Part shown: positions 25,453-34,789 of the stretch, in pieces
Position numbering within the stretch: the stretch's first letter is position 1
Layout: every line of letters starts with the position of its first letter
The notes under the pieces: generated by a model
Seen by the model: the letters and a program-made list of their open reading frames with translations, nothing else
Told to the model about the DNA's origin: nothing
The model's database searches: none
Translations under genes and position numbers: made by a program
Assembly: GCF_001522545.3 (NCBI RefSeq)
Contig: NC_031770.1
Span: 2,193,055 to 2,257,054 of the forward strand
Direction: 5' to 3'
Source of the DNA: Parus major
Taxonomy: Eukaryota; Chordata; Aves; Passeriformes; Paridae
DNA: 64,000 nucleotides

Positions 25453-26539
25453 GCCTTAATCACTTGCAGTGTCTCCAGAATGGAAGCTGAGCTTGTGCCT
25501 TCTCTTTTTGGCTGCTGTGGAGCTTCTTTAGCATCACACGAGGGTTCCTTCTCGTTCAGCCCAATTTCCACTCCATTAGCAGAGCCCTGAATCCTAGAAT
25601 CCCACAGGCTGGACAGAGGGCAGCACCGCTGGTACCCAGTGCTGCCTCCAACATCACTCTCCCTGATGGCTTCCTCAAGTGGAACTTCATCATCCCTTGG
25701 ACACAGGGAGACCGATGCCGAAATGTTCCTCAGCGATGATTCGGTGTATTTCAGAATTGAATTTAGTACAACCACATCTAAAGAGACTGCGATTTAATCA
25801 CAGATGTTCAACAAGGGCAAAATTATTCACAAGTTTGGAGTTGTGAATTATTTTTCAGCTCCATTGACCAACATGTCTCACTTTACACGGTAGTACTCCA
25901 TATTAATAGCTGATGCTGAGTTTCCCAAATGATGGCATCTGTGTGGCAACCAGGGAGCGATTTTTCCTGGACAAATGCCTCTCCTTTGCCTGACTCCTGA
26001 TCTGCTGCCTGTCGTAAGTTTACTGTGCAACACAGACTGTGGGAGCTTTGTGTCCTAAATACAGAGGACATGTCCAGTCCAGCAAAATAATGCTATTATA
26101 ATAATAATTGCTTCAATACTGTTTGTGCAATCTCTTTGCAAAATCTTGTTATTTGTGATTCTTATCCTACAACTTGATATGCATAATAGCTCGAAGGTGC
26201 TGGTGATGGAATTTTTCCAGCTCTTTGATGTGCCAGCAATGACTTGTCCATGTTTCACAGGCACAGACTAATGTGGAAATTACTACAGCAAAATAAACAC
26301 TAAGTCTGGTATTCTGTGGGATACCATGCATGTGTCAATTTATGATGCAATCTCACATGCAAAACATGTATTTTTAATTCTGCACATGATTTCTTAGACA
26401 TCTGATAGTCTCTTAAAAAGAAATTAAATCCACTAATACGCCGATTCTATATCTTGCAGATGCTTTTCCAGCTCTGGACTAGTGCACAACCTTGCTTTTC
26501 TTCTGACTGACGATAAATCTGTGGACTTCAGCTGCCACA

Positions 26540-27090
26540 GCAAATTTGTTGGTCGTGAACTAGAGGTCTTCTATAGTGTGTGCAACGAAAGCACAACCAC
26601 CTGCGCAGAGGAGTTCACATATAACCTTCTCCTTCAGTGCTGTGGAGGCCTTCAATCTGCTCAGGTTAAAGAGCTTGCCAGATGTTCAAAATTTAATAAA
26701 TATTCCTGGCATCATGTCTCTAGTGGCATCATCAATCATTACTACAAAGAACAGTCCAAAGAACAGTCTGTGCCAAAATATACCTTTGCTTGACTCCTTT
26801 TGCTATTACAAATGGATCCAACAGAGTGCCAGCCCCAGCCTCTATCCAGCACACCATTGTGCAGATGACGGATAATTTCACAAACTTTTCTGGACATCCA
26901 GGAGTCGGGAAATATTGCCAATAATTTTCAAAGAGCTGGAAGTCGGAGAGCATCAAAAGCATTGCTAAGGTCAATGGAGACTTGTTACATGGGTGTGTAT
27001 TTTGCTCTGCGTGTTTTTTATTGAAAACAGCTAATATCACATCCTAGCCCCTTCTTGGATAATGGGAATCACCCTAATATCTGCAACTCT
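26540..27090 (-). mobile_element. Decayed non-LTR retrotransposon, reverse transcriptase fragment (not CR1-like)
   Basis: Conceptual minus-strand translation across several frames gives reverse transcriptase blocks in correct order. First is KKHAEQNTH near 27010, then motif A VSIDLSNAFDALRL (26941-26981) with the catalytic aspartate context. PGCPEKFVKL follows (26876-26905), then AKGVKQRYILAQ (26768-26803), the counterpart of the NGVKQGCVLAPT motif. Last is ELLCAGGCAFVAHT (about 26574-26616), a ruined LLFADD catalytic box. The GCPEKF and GVKQ motifs belong to a non-LTR RT lineage distinct from CR1/L2, whose equivalent motif is GVPQGSVLGP. I cannot assign the clade with certainty. Stops, frameshifts and loss of the ADD catalytic pair show that it is dead. 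A 12-bp near-perfect tandem (AAAGAACAGTCC/T, 26744-26767) interrupts it. The 102- and 103-codon frames here are fragments or shadows of this relic. Confidence 0.72.
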
Positions 27091-28770
27091 TGGATCATAT
27101 TCACTCAGCATTTGTCCTTTTCATGAAATTGGAATTGCTATAGAAACATCTTTATCTGTATAGCAGAGTGCTGGAAGATAAAGGGGTATTTGACATTCAC
27201 AGCCTAAGGGCGTGTTGCTTAGGCATGTGAAGATGATGATATGCATCTGTTCCCAGAGGAATTAGGGTTCCCAAATTCTTATACATTGTTTTTCAAAAAT
27301 TTCCATTTTAAATATTATTTATCTACGTTCCTCCTTACATTTATTTAAAGTTAATTTTTCTGTTGCATAAAAGGGCTGAGCACAACTGTAAGGAGATTAG
27401 AACAGCAGAGTGAGGCCTTGCTGAGGTACATTTTGGTCTTTTTACAGATAATTTAGGATACTTGTTTTTCCAAAGTACATGGAGTGACTCTGAACATGGC
27501 AGTACTTAACATCTTAATTCCCTACACTTTTTTCTCTTCAATTTGATAATATTCCTCCTGTTGAGATCATTATATTGACTATTTTTATTTTTTTAAGGAT
27601 TCATGTCCCACTTTTGATATAAGTATATAACTGAAAAAATCAACAAGAATTTAAATACTGGAGAAGAGAGGGAATTGTCTTCTCCTGCTCCACTACAAAG
27701 ATATCCAATGGGAGATTTGGTTTAGTGGACTCAGAGGTGAAACGAGCACTTTCAGCAGCTTAGAATCATCAGACACATCTCTTCATGTTTGTCTGTTCCC
27801 AGCTTCACTCCAGAATTGTTTAAATTGGAGTAAAAAAGCCTGAACTACTTATGTGCTTGACTGCTTTTGCCTCACATGCTCTGCATTAACAAGTACCCAC
27901 TAAAGTCAAAAAGCCAACATTTAAGTTCCCCTTTTAGCTCCTGTGCAAGAACAGAAGTGCTGCACCTTTTCTACAGGCAGGTTTTCCCAAAAGCAAAGAG
28001 GAACACGGAGCTACTCATCCTGCTGCCAAATTATGGTCTGAAAAAGCTTTAAAAATCCTGATCGGGAAGTATTGGGCCACTGTGCCCTGCTCAAGGTCTT
28101 AGACTGGGCTTTAGCCACATCTCCAGGGCTGATGAAGGAGTCCCGTGAGTAAAACCAGCACATCTAGGGCTCCACAAAGAGTGGAGCTTCAGATTTAACT
28201 GAGGGTGCTGAAACCTGTCTGTAGGGCTGAGCCAGCATCAAGGAAATATTCAAATCTCTCTGTTTAGAAGTATCCAAACTACATAAAGGTAAGTTGTGCA
28301 TCAGAGAGAGGGATCAAGACTTTCTTGGAACGGAGAGAAGACAGGCACATGTCTGAAGAGAGTTCTGTCTTACAGGTTGGTGTTTTTTCCCTTTCTCATT
28401 TATGTCATAAAATGATGTTATATAATTTGAATTTGTTTGTGCATCCACTCATTTGGTACAGAGAATTCATACTTGGCCACTACTGATTGTATGGACAAGA
28501 CAAAACCTTGCCCTTATCCCCGCTGGTAAAGGTGTGCACTTCAGACAGCTGCAGGATATTCTGCTGAGAGGATTTGGCTTTCCTGGATTCCAGCCAGCTT
28601 GCTGACATCTTCCTTGACTAAAGGACAATTTGTTGATCAGGGGCTCAGTGTTGTTTGGAGGATTCTGGTATGGGCAGCAGGCTGGGTCTGTATGTGCAGG
28701 GCACACAACCAGCAAGATTCACCTTCCTCATTGCTTTGGCGGGGCTGAGCAAACAGACTGTCAACCCTCT

Positions 28771-28788
28771 GACAACCTTTAGGTTGTC
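28771..28788. other. Short palindrome GACAACCT-TT-AGGTTGTC
   Basis: Eight-base arms pair perfectly around a 2-base centre. Such a site could bind a dimeric factor, but one 18-bp palindrome is not unusual in 64 kb. Confidence 0.6.
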
Positions 28789-29805
28789 TCAGACCCTCTG
28801 GGGTACAAATATTTGGCAAGTCTTTGCATTCCTGCAAATGCAGGCCCCCACCTGCAGCTTGTGCTCCCAGGAACTTCTGTGCACACCCGTGGAGCCACAG
28901 GCACGAGAGATGGATGGAGCCTCTGACTATCCAAGGTAACATCTCCTGCAGCTTTGGTCAGTGATTTTACACAACAAATCTTGTATCAAACAGTGGAGTT
29001 TTGGGTTTGCCTAGAGCATTGCTTTGAGGAAAGTGCTCAGTATCATTTAAGGACTCAAAGGGGTGAATAATGCTCCACATCCTTTGGGTAATCTCTCCCA
29101 GTATTATTGTCAGTGTTAAACTGAAGATCAGTCTGGCCCACATAACAGAGCAGATTTCCAAAGAGCAGGTTGTAGCCAACTGTAACTGGAGTTGATATAT
29201 CATGCTGTATTTTCCCAGCAGAATCTCAGATGGTTGCATGAGACAGGTACTGAGCTTCTACATATTAATCTCATCTTCCAAAGTCCATAGGTGCAGATGA
29301 CACATTGACTTGGAAATAGAGACCCTCTCAACTGGCACTGCTACTGGATATTCTTTATAATGGATCTTTATAATGCAATTTCCTTTTTCTGATTGTGTTT
29401 CTCAAACATCATTATTGCTGAGCACTGAGTTTGTTAAATGCTTACACCAAAAGCAGGAGTGAGATTTCTTAGGAAGATAAAAACGTTTCTCCTTTTAGTG
29501 CTTAATTAGAAATTAGCCATACTTTAAGGAAATGTAAATGACAGCTCTGGAATCCTGTGTCACACGAGAGGCAGGGAGCTGAAGTAGCACATTAAGTGGG
29601 ACAGCCCCATTGCTCAAGAGGCAGGGACCTGTTAGAACACAGCGCCGGAGAACGTAATGCACAGAGCAACCTCATCATGGCATGGGAATGGAGCCGAGCC
29701 AACATTACAGAGCTTGCCTGTCTAACATTAGAAACTGATTCATTTCTACATAAGTGACCTAATTATAAGAGGTGTTATAAGGTAGGTGACTGAAAACAGG
29801 GCCTC

Positions 29806-29843
29806 TTGAAAAATCAAGAATTGAAAAATCAATGAATTCATTG
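29806..29843. repeat. Two copies of TTGAAAAATCAA plus a 14-bp perfect palindrome
   Basis: TTGAAAAATCAA occurs at 29806-29817 and 29821-29832. The second copy runs into the perfect palindrome CAATGAATTCATTG at 29830-29843. It is small and AT-rich; function unknown. Confidence 0.7.
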
Positions 29844-30689
29844 TAGTAGTTCTACCCTTAAATGCTCTCTTTACTCTCTATAACCACCATGCAAGCACAG
29901 AAGCATTTACCCTAAAACTTACTCCATGGGACACACTAAGGAGCAAAACCCAAACTAAATGTTCCACTTGCCATGTGGCTGTCAGAGAGGAAATAATTCA
30001 GGGAGGAGAAAAGAGAGAAAATAGGGAGGACATGGAGGAATATTAGCAAGACTTCCTTTAAAAGCCAAGTTCCTAAGAGCTAACCACAGCTTTAAGGAGA
30101 GCTGGTGCTTTGCCTCAAAAGAGAACTTTGGTGAACTAGACTGGATAAAATTATGGAGGTTATTATGCCTGTAGCCTCCTTGCTGTGCATTCTTCCACAG
30201 AAGTGCTCACACCTGCTGTGCGTGGCCAAATAACATGAATTAAAAATGCTGCACAGCGACAAAGTTGGGTTTCAGATGAAAATACCTCAGAACTGGTCGG
30301 CTATTAACACTTCGGGATCTCCAGTGCTCCCAATCCCTGCATCTCTCCAGACTGCTGGTAACAGAATGCAACCAGAAAAGAAATATATTGAACTTCTAGG
30401 CACACCTGAAGCCAAGCTGGAATCGTGAGAATCTCCAGCCTCCAAAAGCAGAGTGATACCACCCAAAGGCGCTGTCTGGAGGAGGAAAAGGCCTAGAGCC
30501 ATAATTCTCCTCACAGCCCCCGAAGCACAGCACATTGGCCCATCTGCCTTAGATATAAAGCACATGTTCCAAGCCTGTGTTTGCCATGACAGCCATGAAA
30601 TCCCCAGCCATTTTGCAGCAGCCATTATCCTTGGGGATAATAAAATTCTGTAAGACAACAAACATAGGAGGTACCGATGCCAGGTCAGG

Positions 30690-31090
30690 AAAGAACTGTT
30701 TTATGGGGAGCTGTATATTAGTTTTAGGACAGGGCTACTGGCAGCCAGTGCCCTAAATTATGTCTGGGAGACACGTGAAGTGAGACAAGTGGAATGGACA
30801 ATAAATGCCAAGTGCCGCAGGCAAGGTTTATGGGGCCAACAGTGGTTTAACATTTGGGCAAATGCCTTAGACATGCTAATTTTCTGCTTCTCCCTCTGGC
30901 TGAAATGACCAATTAGCTGCAACCAACCCAGGCCAAATTTAACGTATCAGGTATGGAATCCTCGTGGAGTCCCGCTGACGATCGATTCTGCGAGCAAACG
31001 TTCCCAAAAACACCAAGTTACTCTGCAGAACGAGTAAATACAGGGAAATCGCAAACTGCTCACAGACATTCTGTCAAGGAAATTAATTGC
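30690..31090. promoter_or_regulatory. Candidate conserved non-coding element (motif-rich)
   Basis: This stretch lacks repeats and simple sequence. It carries motif-like strings such as CTGGCAGCCAGTG (NFI-like), CCAATTAGCTG (homeodomain-like TAATT on the opposite strand) and an unusual CpG trio in CTGACGATCGATTCTGCGAG (30974-30993). Balanced composition with preserved CpGs is typical of developmental enhancers, but I cannot test conservation. It could be ordinary unique DNA. Confidence 0.2.
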
Positions 31091-32348
31091 TCAGTTCTAC
31101 TTTATTAGGAGACCTTTATGGTTGTGGGCAAGTCTGCCTTGCTAAAATCCTTTGATCACTCTTAATACTGGAAGTCCTCTTTTGTGAGGCTAACTTAATA
31201 CTGTTGTATTCATGCAGCTTAATCTGAGTAGGTGTTAAGTGCTTTGCCAGCCGAGGAGTTGCAGAGCATGGAGGAGAGATCATTCTATTTATTCAATTTT
31301 ATTCCAATTCAATAGGCTGGACTTCCTTGTTTACATGATAAATTTCTCAGCTGTCATTTTTTTCTCCTCCCAGTTTTATGTATTATTCTATATTCTGTCA
31401 TTTCGTTTTTCTGTTTCTCTTTATCAAAAATCACAGTCATCTCAAAAAAGCTGATCTTAAATCTTTTCTGCTTCAAAATTAGCTGTTGCCTAAGCAATCA
31501 CACATGCAGGTCAAAGTTTAAAGGCTGATCCTACATCCAGAGAATTCAATACCAAAAGTATTTGAGACCAAAGAAATGCAGATCCAAGACTGTAACTTTT
31601 CAAATTTATCCATTGCAGCACAAATGTAAACAAACTAGTCTATACATCAAAAACAAAAAAAGAAAGGTAAGTCCTGATCTTGTCACAAGACACCATCCCA
31701 GCAGGCACAGAAAGGCAACCTGGACCTGGTAAAGCCAATTTAAATAAAGATTTCACCAAGAGATCTCTCTCTTAGTGATTTCAATTTCTGTTGCTTCAAA
31801 ATGAATTGTAAAGATATTTTAGGAAAAACAGCTGAAGGAGAGAAATATTTCCTTCAGGAAAATTCGAGGGTCGGTCCTGCAGCTTTGTTTTTAATTGTGC
31901 TCCTCTTGAGGGAAGGATCTCTTTGGGGTGTAAATTGCCATGCACTCCCTGCATGTGTAATGTCCAAGGAGCACAGGGAAGGACTTGCAGTCTTAATGGA
32001 AGAAGAAAACATGCAGAAGTTAATTTTTATCCACATCACAGACTTTCTCTGTGCATTTCATGAACTGGGATGTACAAGCAGAAAGCAGAGTAGCAATTAA
32101 AAGAATGAGTGTAAATATTTTAACCAGAATCGAGGTAACTCATACATCCCAAACGAGGAAGTTTCACCTTTGTTCAGCTATAGTCTGAAATACTCTGCTA
32201 TTCTCAGAAATCCAATCAAATGAACCACAAGTGCCACATGTGTGTGGCAAAGAGGGGCAGTGTCTAACTAAGGGGATTGCTGGAGTCATACAAATGATGG
32301 GAGAGCTTTAAGTGCTTCTTTCTCAGGAGTCACTGTGACATTCCTGGC

Positions 32349-32363
32349 TTTTTTTTTTTTTTT
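32349..32363 (+). repeat. Poly-T tract (15 T)
   Basis: Homopolymer after CTGGC, followed by ATTAATTTTATC. No retroelement body is recognised next to it. Confidence 0.88.
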
Positions 32364-34259
32364 ATTAATTTTATCTTACCGGATTTGCTTTTTCCCTTCC
32401 TTCTACTAGCCCTAATCAATGCTGCAGGTCAGGTTGAAAGAATGGACAGCCCTAAAGCCACATACATTTAAACCACTTTGATGCAAATATTGATCCAGGA
32501 GCACAGACATGTGGAGGTGCTGCTTTTTTTTAATGGACGAGCTTCCCCCTCCTTCCCTTCCAGGTTTGCACTTCATGAGATAAAACAGAAGTGTCTGCCC
32601 AAGAGCAGGAATGAATACATGAATTAACAGATCCGAAGATAGACCAGGCTCAACGATAAATTTTGTTCAAGCCAGAAAGCGAGATGCCATCTGCATGAAG
32701 TGCATTTCAAGGCCTCGCTTCCTTCGGCGCTTCCGTTTCTCCGTTCACACTTCCGAGCCAGGGGGCTTTGGCAGCAACGCCTGCAGTGCTGGGAGAGCAG
32801 CGGTGCTTCATGTCAGCACCAACGGGCTGCTGACACAGAGCCTGCCACAGCCCCATGCTTAATTCCCATGTACACAAGCCTATCAAAGCTTTTTATTAGA
32901 AAGCCACTGTCCACGGCTTATATTTAGAAACAGAGAGTGAGTCCAAGCTGCAATCCAAAGACGAGATCAAGGGGAGGAAAGAATTCTAAGGACCGCTTTG
33001 AAATTCAACACTAAAAAGATCTGACATTCTTCTATCTGTAGGCATTTTTAGGCTGGACTGAAAATAAAAAGAAAACCTGTTTGTACAGAGAAAGCTTGCC
33101 TGGCCCTGTGCCAAGACAGGAAGTCTATCAAAGCTGGGCAGTGTTTGAAAGCAACAGAATACTAGAACCAAAAAAAGAAAAGGGGGGTGTGAGGGTGAGA
33201 GAAACTAGAATGAAAAGACTTACTTCCACATTGACTTTTTTGCTGTTTTTCAGATGGCTGCGCGGGGTTGTTGATAACTACACCCCTCCCTATTTGTTCA
33301 ACTCGAGGTTTCCCTGGGCATGGCCTGACTTCCAGGTGACTGCTGCACAACCACGATGTGGACACGAGCGTCTGGATCCATACATTGGGATGAATCAATG
33401 CACTTCTAAGCAGAACTACCTGATTCTCACAGGGTAAACCAGGTTGGGTGCCAAACAGCATGTGCAGAGGAGTCTCCCTGTGAGTTTATCAGGGATGTTA
33501 AGGCCTAAAGTTAATCCTGATGGGTCAGAGGTAGATCTGTTGTGTGGTGGAGCCCCATTCACCAGACATATTCACAACACACACAGGCACACAATTATAG
33601 CAATTCAGGGAATGCTGGCTCCCAGCCTTTGACCTTGGAAGAACATTAATTCTTAACAGACATCATCTGTTTTTTTAACTTCTTCAATATTTTCCCCCTT
33701 TTTTTATACTTTTCCCCTCCGAATTTCTGGCTATAATGTATTCAGGTACAAATGGTGCTGTCATCTCGAGCTACAAGTTAGAAAGTTATTACTTTTAATA
33801 TGCCACTACCTTAGGCCTCTACTATTATGTAAAAGAAAAATAACCTTGTGTGACAGTTTAACATTGATCGATGTGCCTGCCAAATGCAAAGAGATAAATA
33901 AGCAGGTGATGAATAAACAGCACTTCAAGTAAAGACATTACGCTGCATGCATAAAACGACGCCAGGCACCTAGGAGCTGTGGGTGGCCGAAGGTTGGCCA
34001 TTTCATGCCCACTCACTAAAGCAGACTTAATCGCTTCCAATATTTTCTGTTAAAAAGCACGCTTAATGAGCCAATTTCACAAGCCCAGAGAAACTGATTA
34101 TTATCTCCGAGTTCCAACTGAGTTGGTTGTTTTCCAAGAGCCGGTTTTTCCTTGACGGGATAAAAACCTTTTAGAAAAAAAAATAAAAAAATAAAAAAAA
34201 GAATTAGAAACCAAGAGAGAGGAGAGCCGGGAGGCGGCGAGGAGGGGAGGGAGCGGGTG

Positions 34260-34273
34260 GCACTAGATGGCAG
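34260..34273 (+). promoter_or_regulatory. CTCF-like core motif
   Basis: GCACTAGATGGCAG fits the CTCF core consensus CCASYAGRKGGCRS at 13 of 14 positions, with only the first base differing, and is followed by CG. Its place at the edge of the CpG-island-like block makes real occupancy more plausible than for an isolated match. It has the same orientation as the motif at 6697-6710, so the two would not form a convergent loop pair. Confidence 0.45.
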
Positions 34274-34393
34274 CGTTGCTCCGCGGCCGGGCTGCGGGAA
34301 CGAGGTTCCTTGTGCCCGGTCCCCTCCCGCATTCGGGGCTCCGCTGCCCGTGTCCTTGGGCTCCCCAATGGGCCATTGCCTTTGGCCTCGCTT

Positions 34394-34510
34394 AGGCTGG
34401 AAAGGACCTCGGAGAGCAGCGAGTCCAACGTGGCACCGATCGCCACCGAGTGCCACGTCCAGCCTTCCCTCGAACAGCTCCAGGGATGGGGATTCCATCC
34501 CAATGGCTTC
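34394..34510 (-). mobile_element. CR1 LINE 3' fragment inside the CpG-rich block
   Basis: On the plus strand the segment begins AGGCTGGAAAGGACCTCGGA, continues GCGAGTCCAACG and reaches CAGCTCCAGGGATGGGGATT at 34477-34496. These are the complements of the CR1 3' end (ggttggaaaggacct..., gagtccaac..., tccagggatgggga...). The element therefore points along the minus strand. It stops just short of the terminal ATTCTRTG repeats, which are absent at its 3' end. Unusually for an old CR1 copy, it keeps many CpGs, as expected if the surrounding island is unmethylated in the germ line. The 5' boundary is approximate. Confidence 0.8.
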
Positions 34511-34789
34511 CCGCTGCTTTCCACGGGCAAAGGGAATCCAGCGTCCCCTCGCAGGCTCGGGAGGGCTCAGCGGCCTCCTCGGTCCCTTTCTGCCGAGATT
34601 TGCCCGTATGGAGAAGTTTAATTGAAGTCCTGCGGGGATCTGCCTCTCGCAATCCTCCTTTCCAAGGCTTTGGGAAGGAGAACAAGCCGGAGCGGGTCCG
34701 GCAGGGAAGGGACTTTGCATCAGGGCACCCACGTCCTCCGCAGGGTGGTGGCCATGTGCCACCTCCAGCTGCAGAGCAACGTTGGGAAA

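Larger units (their letters stand above)
21325..26535. other. Non-coding, nothing recognised apart from listed sites
   Basis: AT-rich, mostly unique sequence. A polypurine tract lies at 21476-21508 and a T14 run at 24402-24415. The segment 22080-22260, with several TAATTA/ATTATTAAAG-type motifs, is a plausible enhancer-like stretch, but this is untested. The 231-codon minus-strand frame at 25080-25775 is discussed among the findings and is not called as a gene. Confidence 0.4.
27095..34190. other. Non-coding, nothing recognised apart from listed sites
   Basis: Mostly unique AT-leaning sequence with short chance frames. A T15 run lies at 32349-32363. Two small palindromic sites lie at 28771-28788 and 29830-29843. 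The stretch 30690-31090 contains CTGGCAGCCAGTGCCC, CAATTAGCTGCAACC and GACGATCGATTC and reads like a conserved regulatory element, which is inference only. A weak exon-like stretch at 33255-33434 is discussed among the findings. Confidence 0.4.
34200..34780. promoter_or_regulatory. CpG-island-like block (candidate promoter or insulator)
   Basis: This is the only long GC-rich, CpG-dense stretch in the window. Reading along it I count about 40 CpGs in 580 bp, while the flanks are AT-rich and nearly CpG-free. It begins with a purine-rich GGAGAGCCGGGAGGCGGCGA segment and contains a strong CTCF-like motif at 34260-34273 and a CR1 tail at 34394-34510. Such islands usually mark unmethylated promoters or insulators, so an alternative first exon or lncRNA start is possible on either strand. 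No TATA box, recognisable first exon or convincing splice donor was identified. The 284-codon minus-strand frame (34016-34870) and several overlapping frames on both strands follow from the scarcity of stop codons in GC-rich DNA. Confidence 0.55.

Noticed and set aside
25590..25690. Possible CR1 3' tail (CCTAGAATCCCACAGGCTGG)
   Set aside because: Only the first 20 bases resemble the CR1 end; the following sequence does not continue with recognisable CR1 blocks in the right order.
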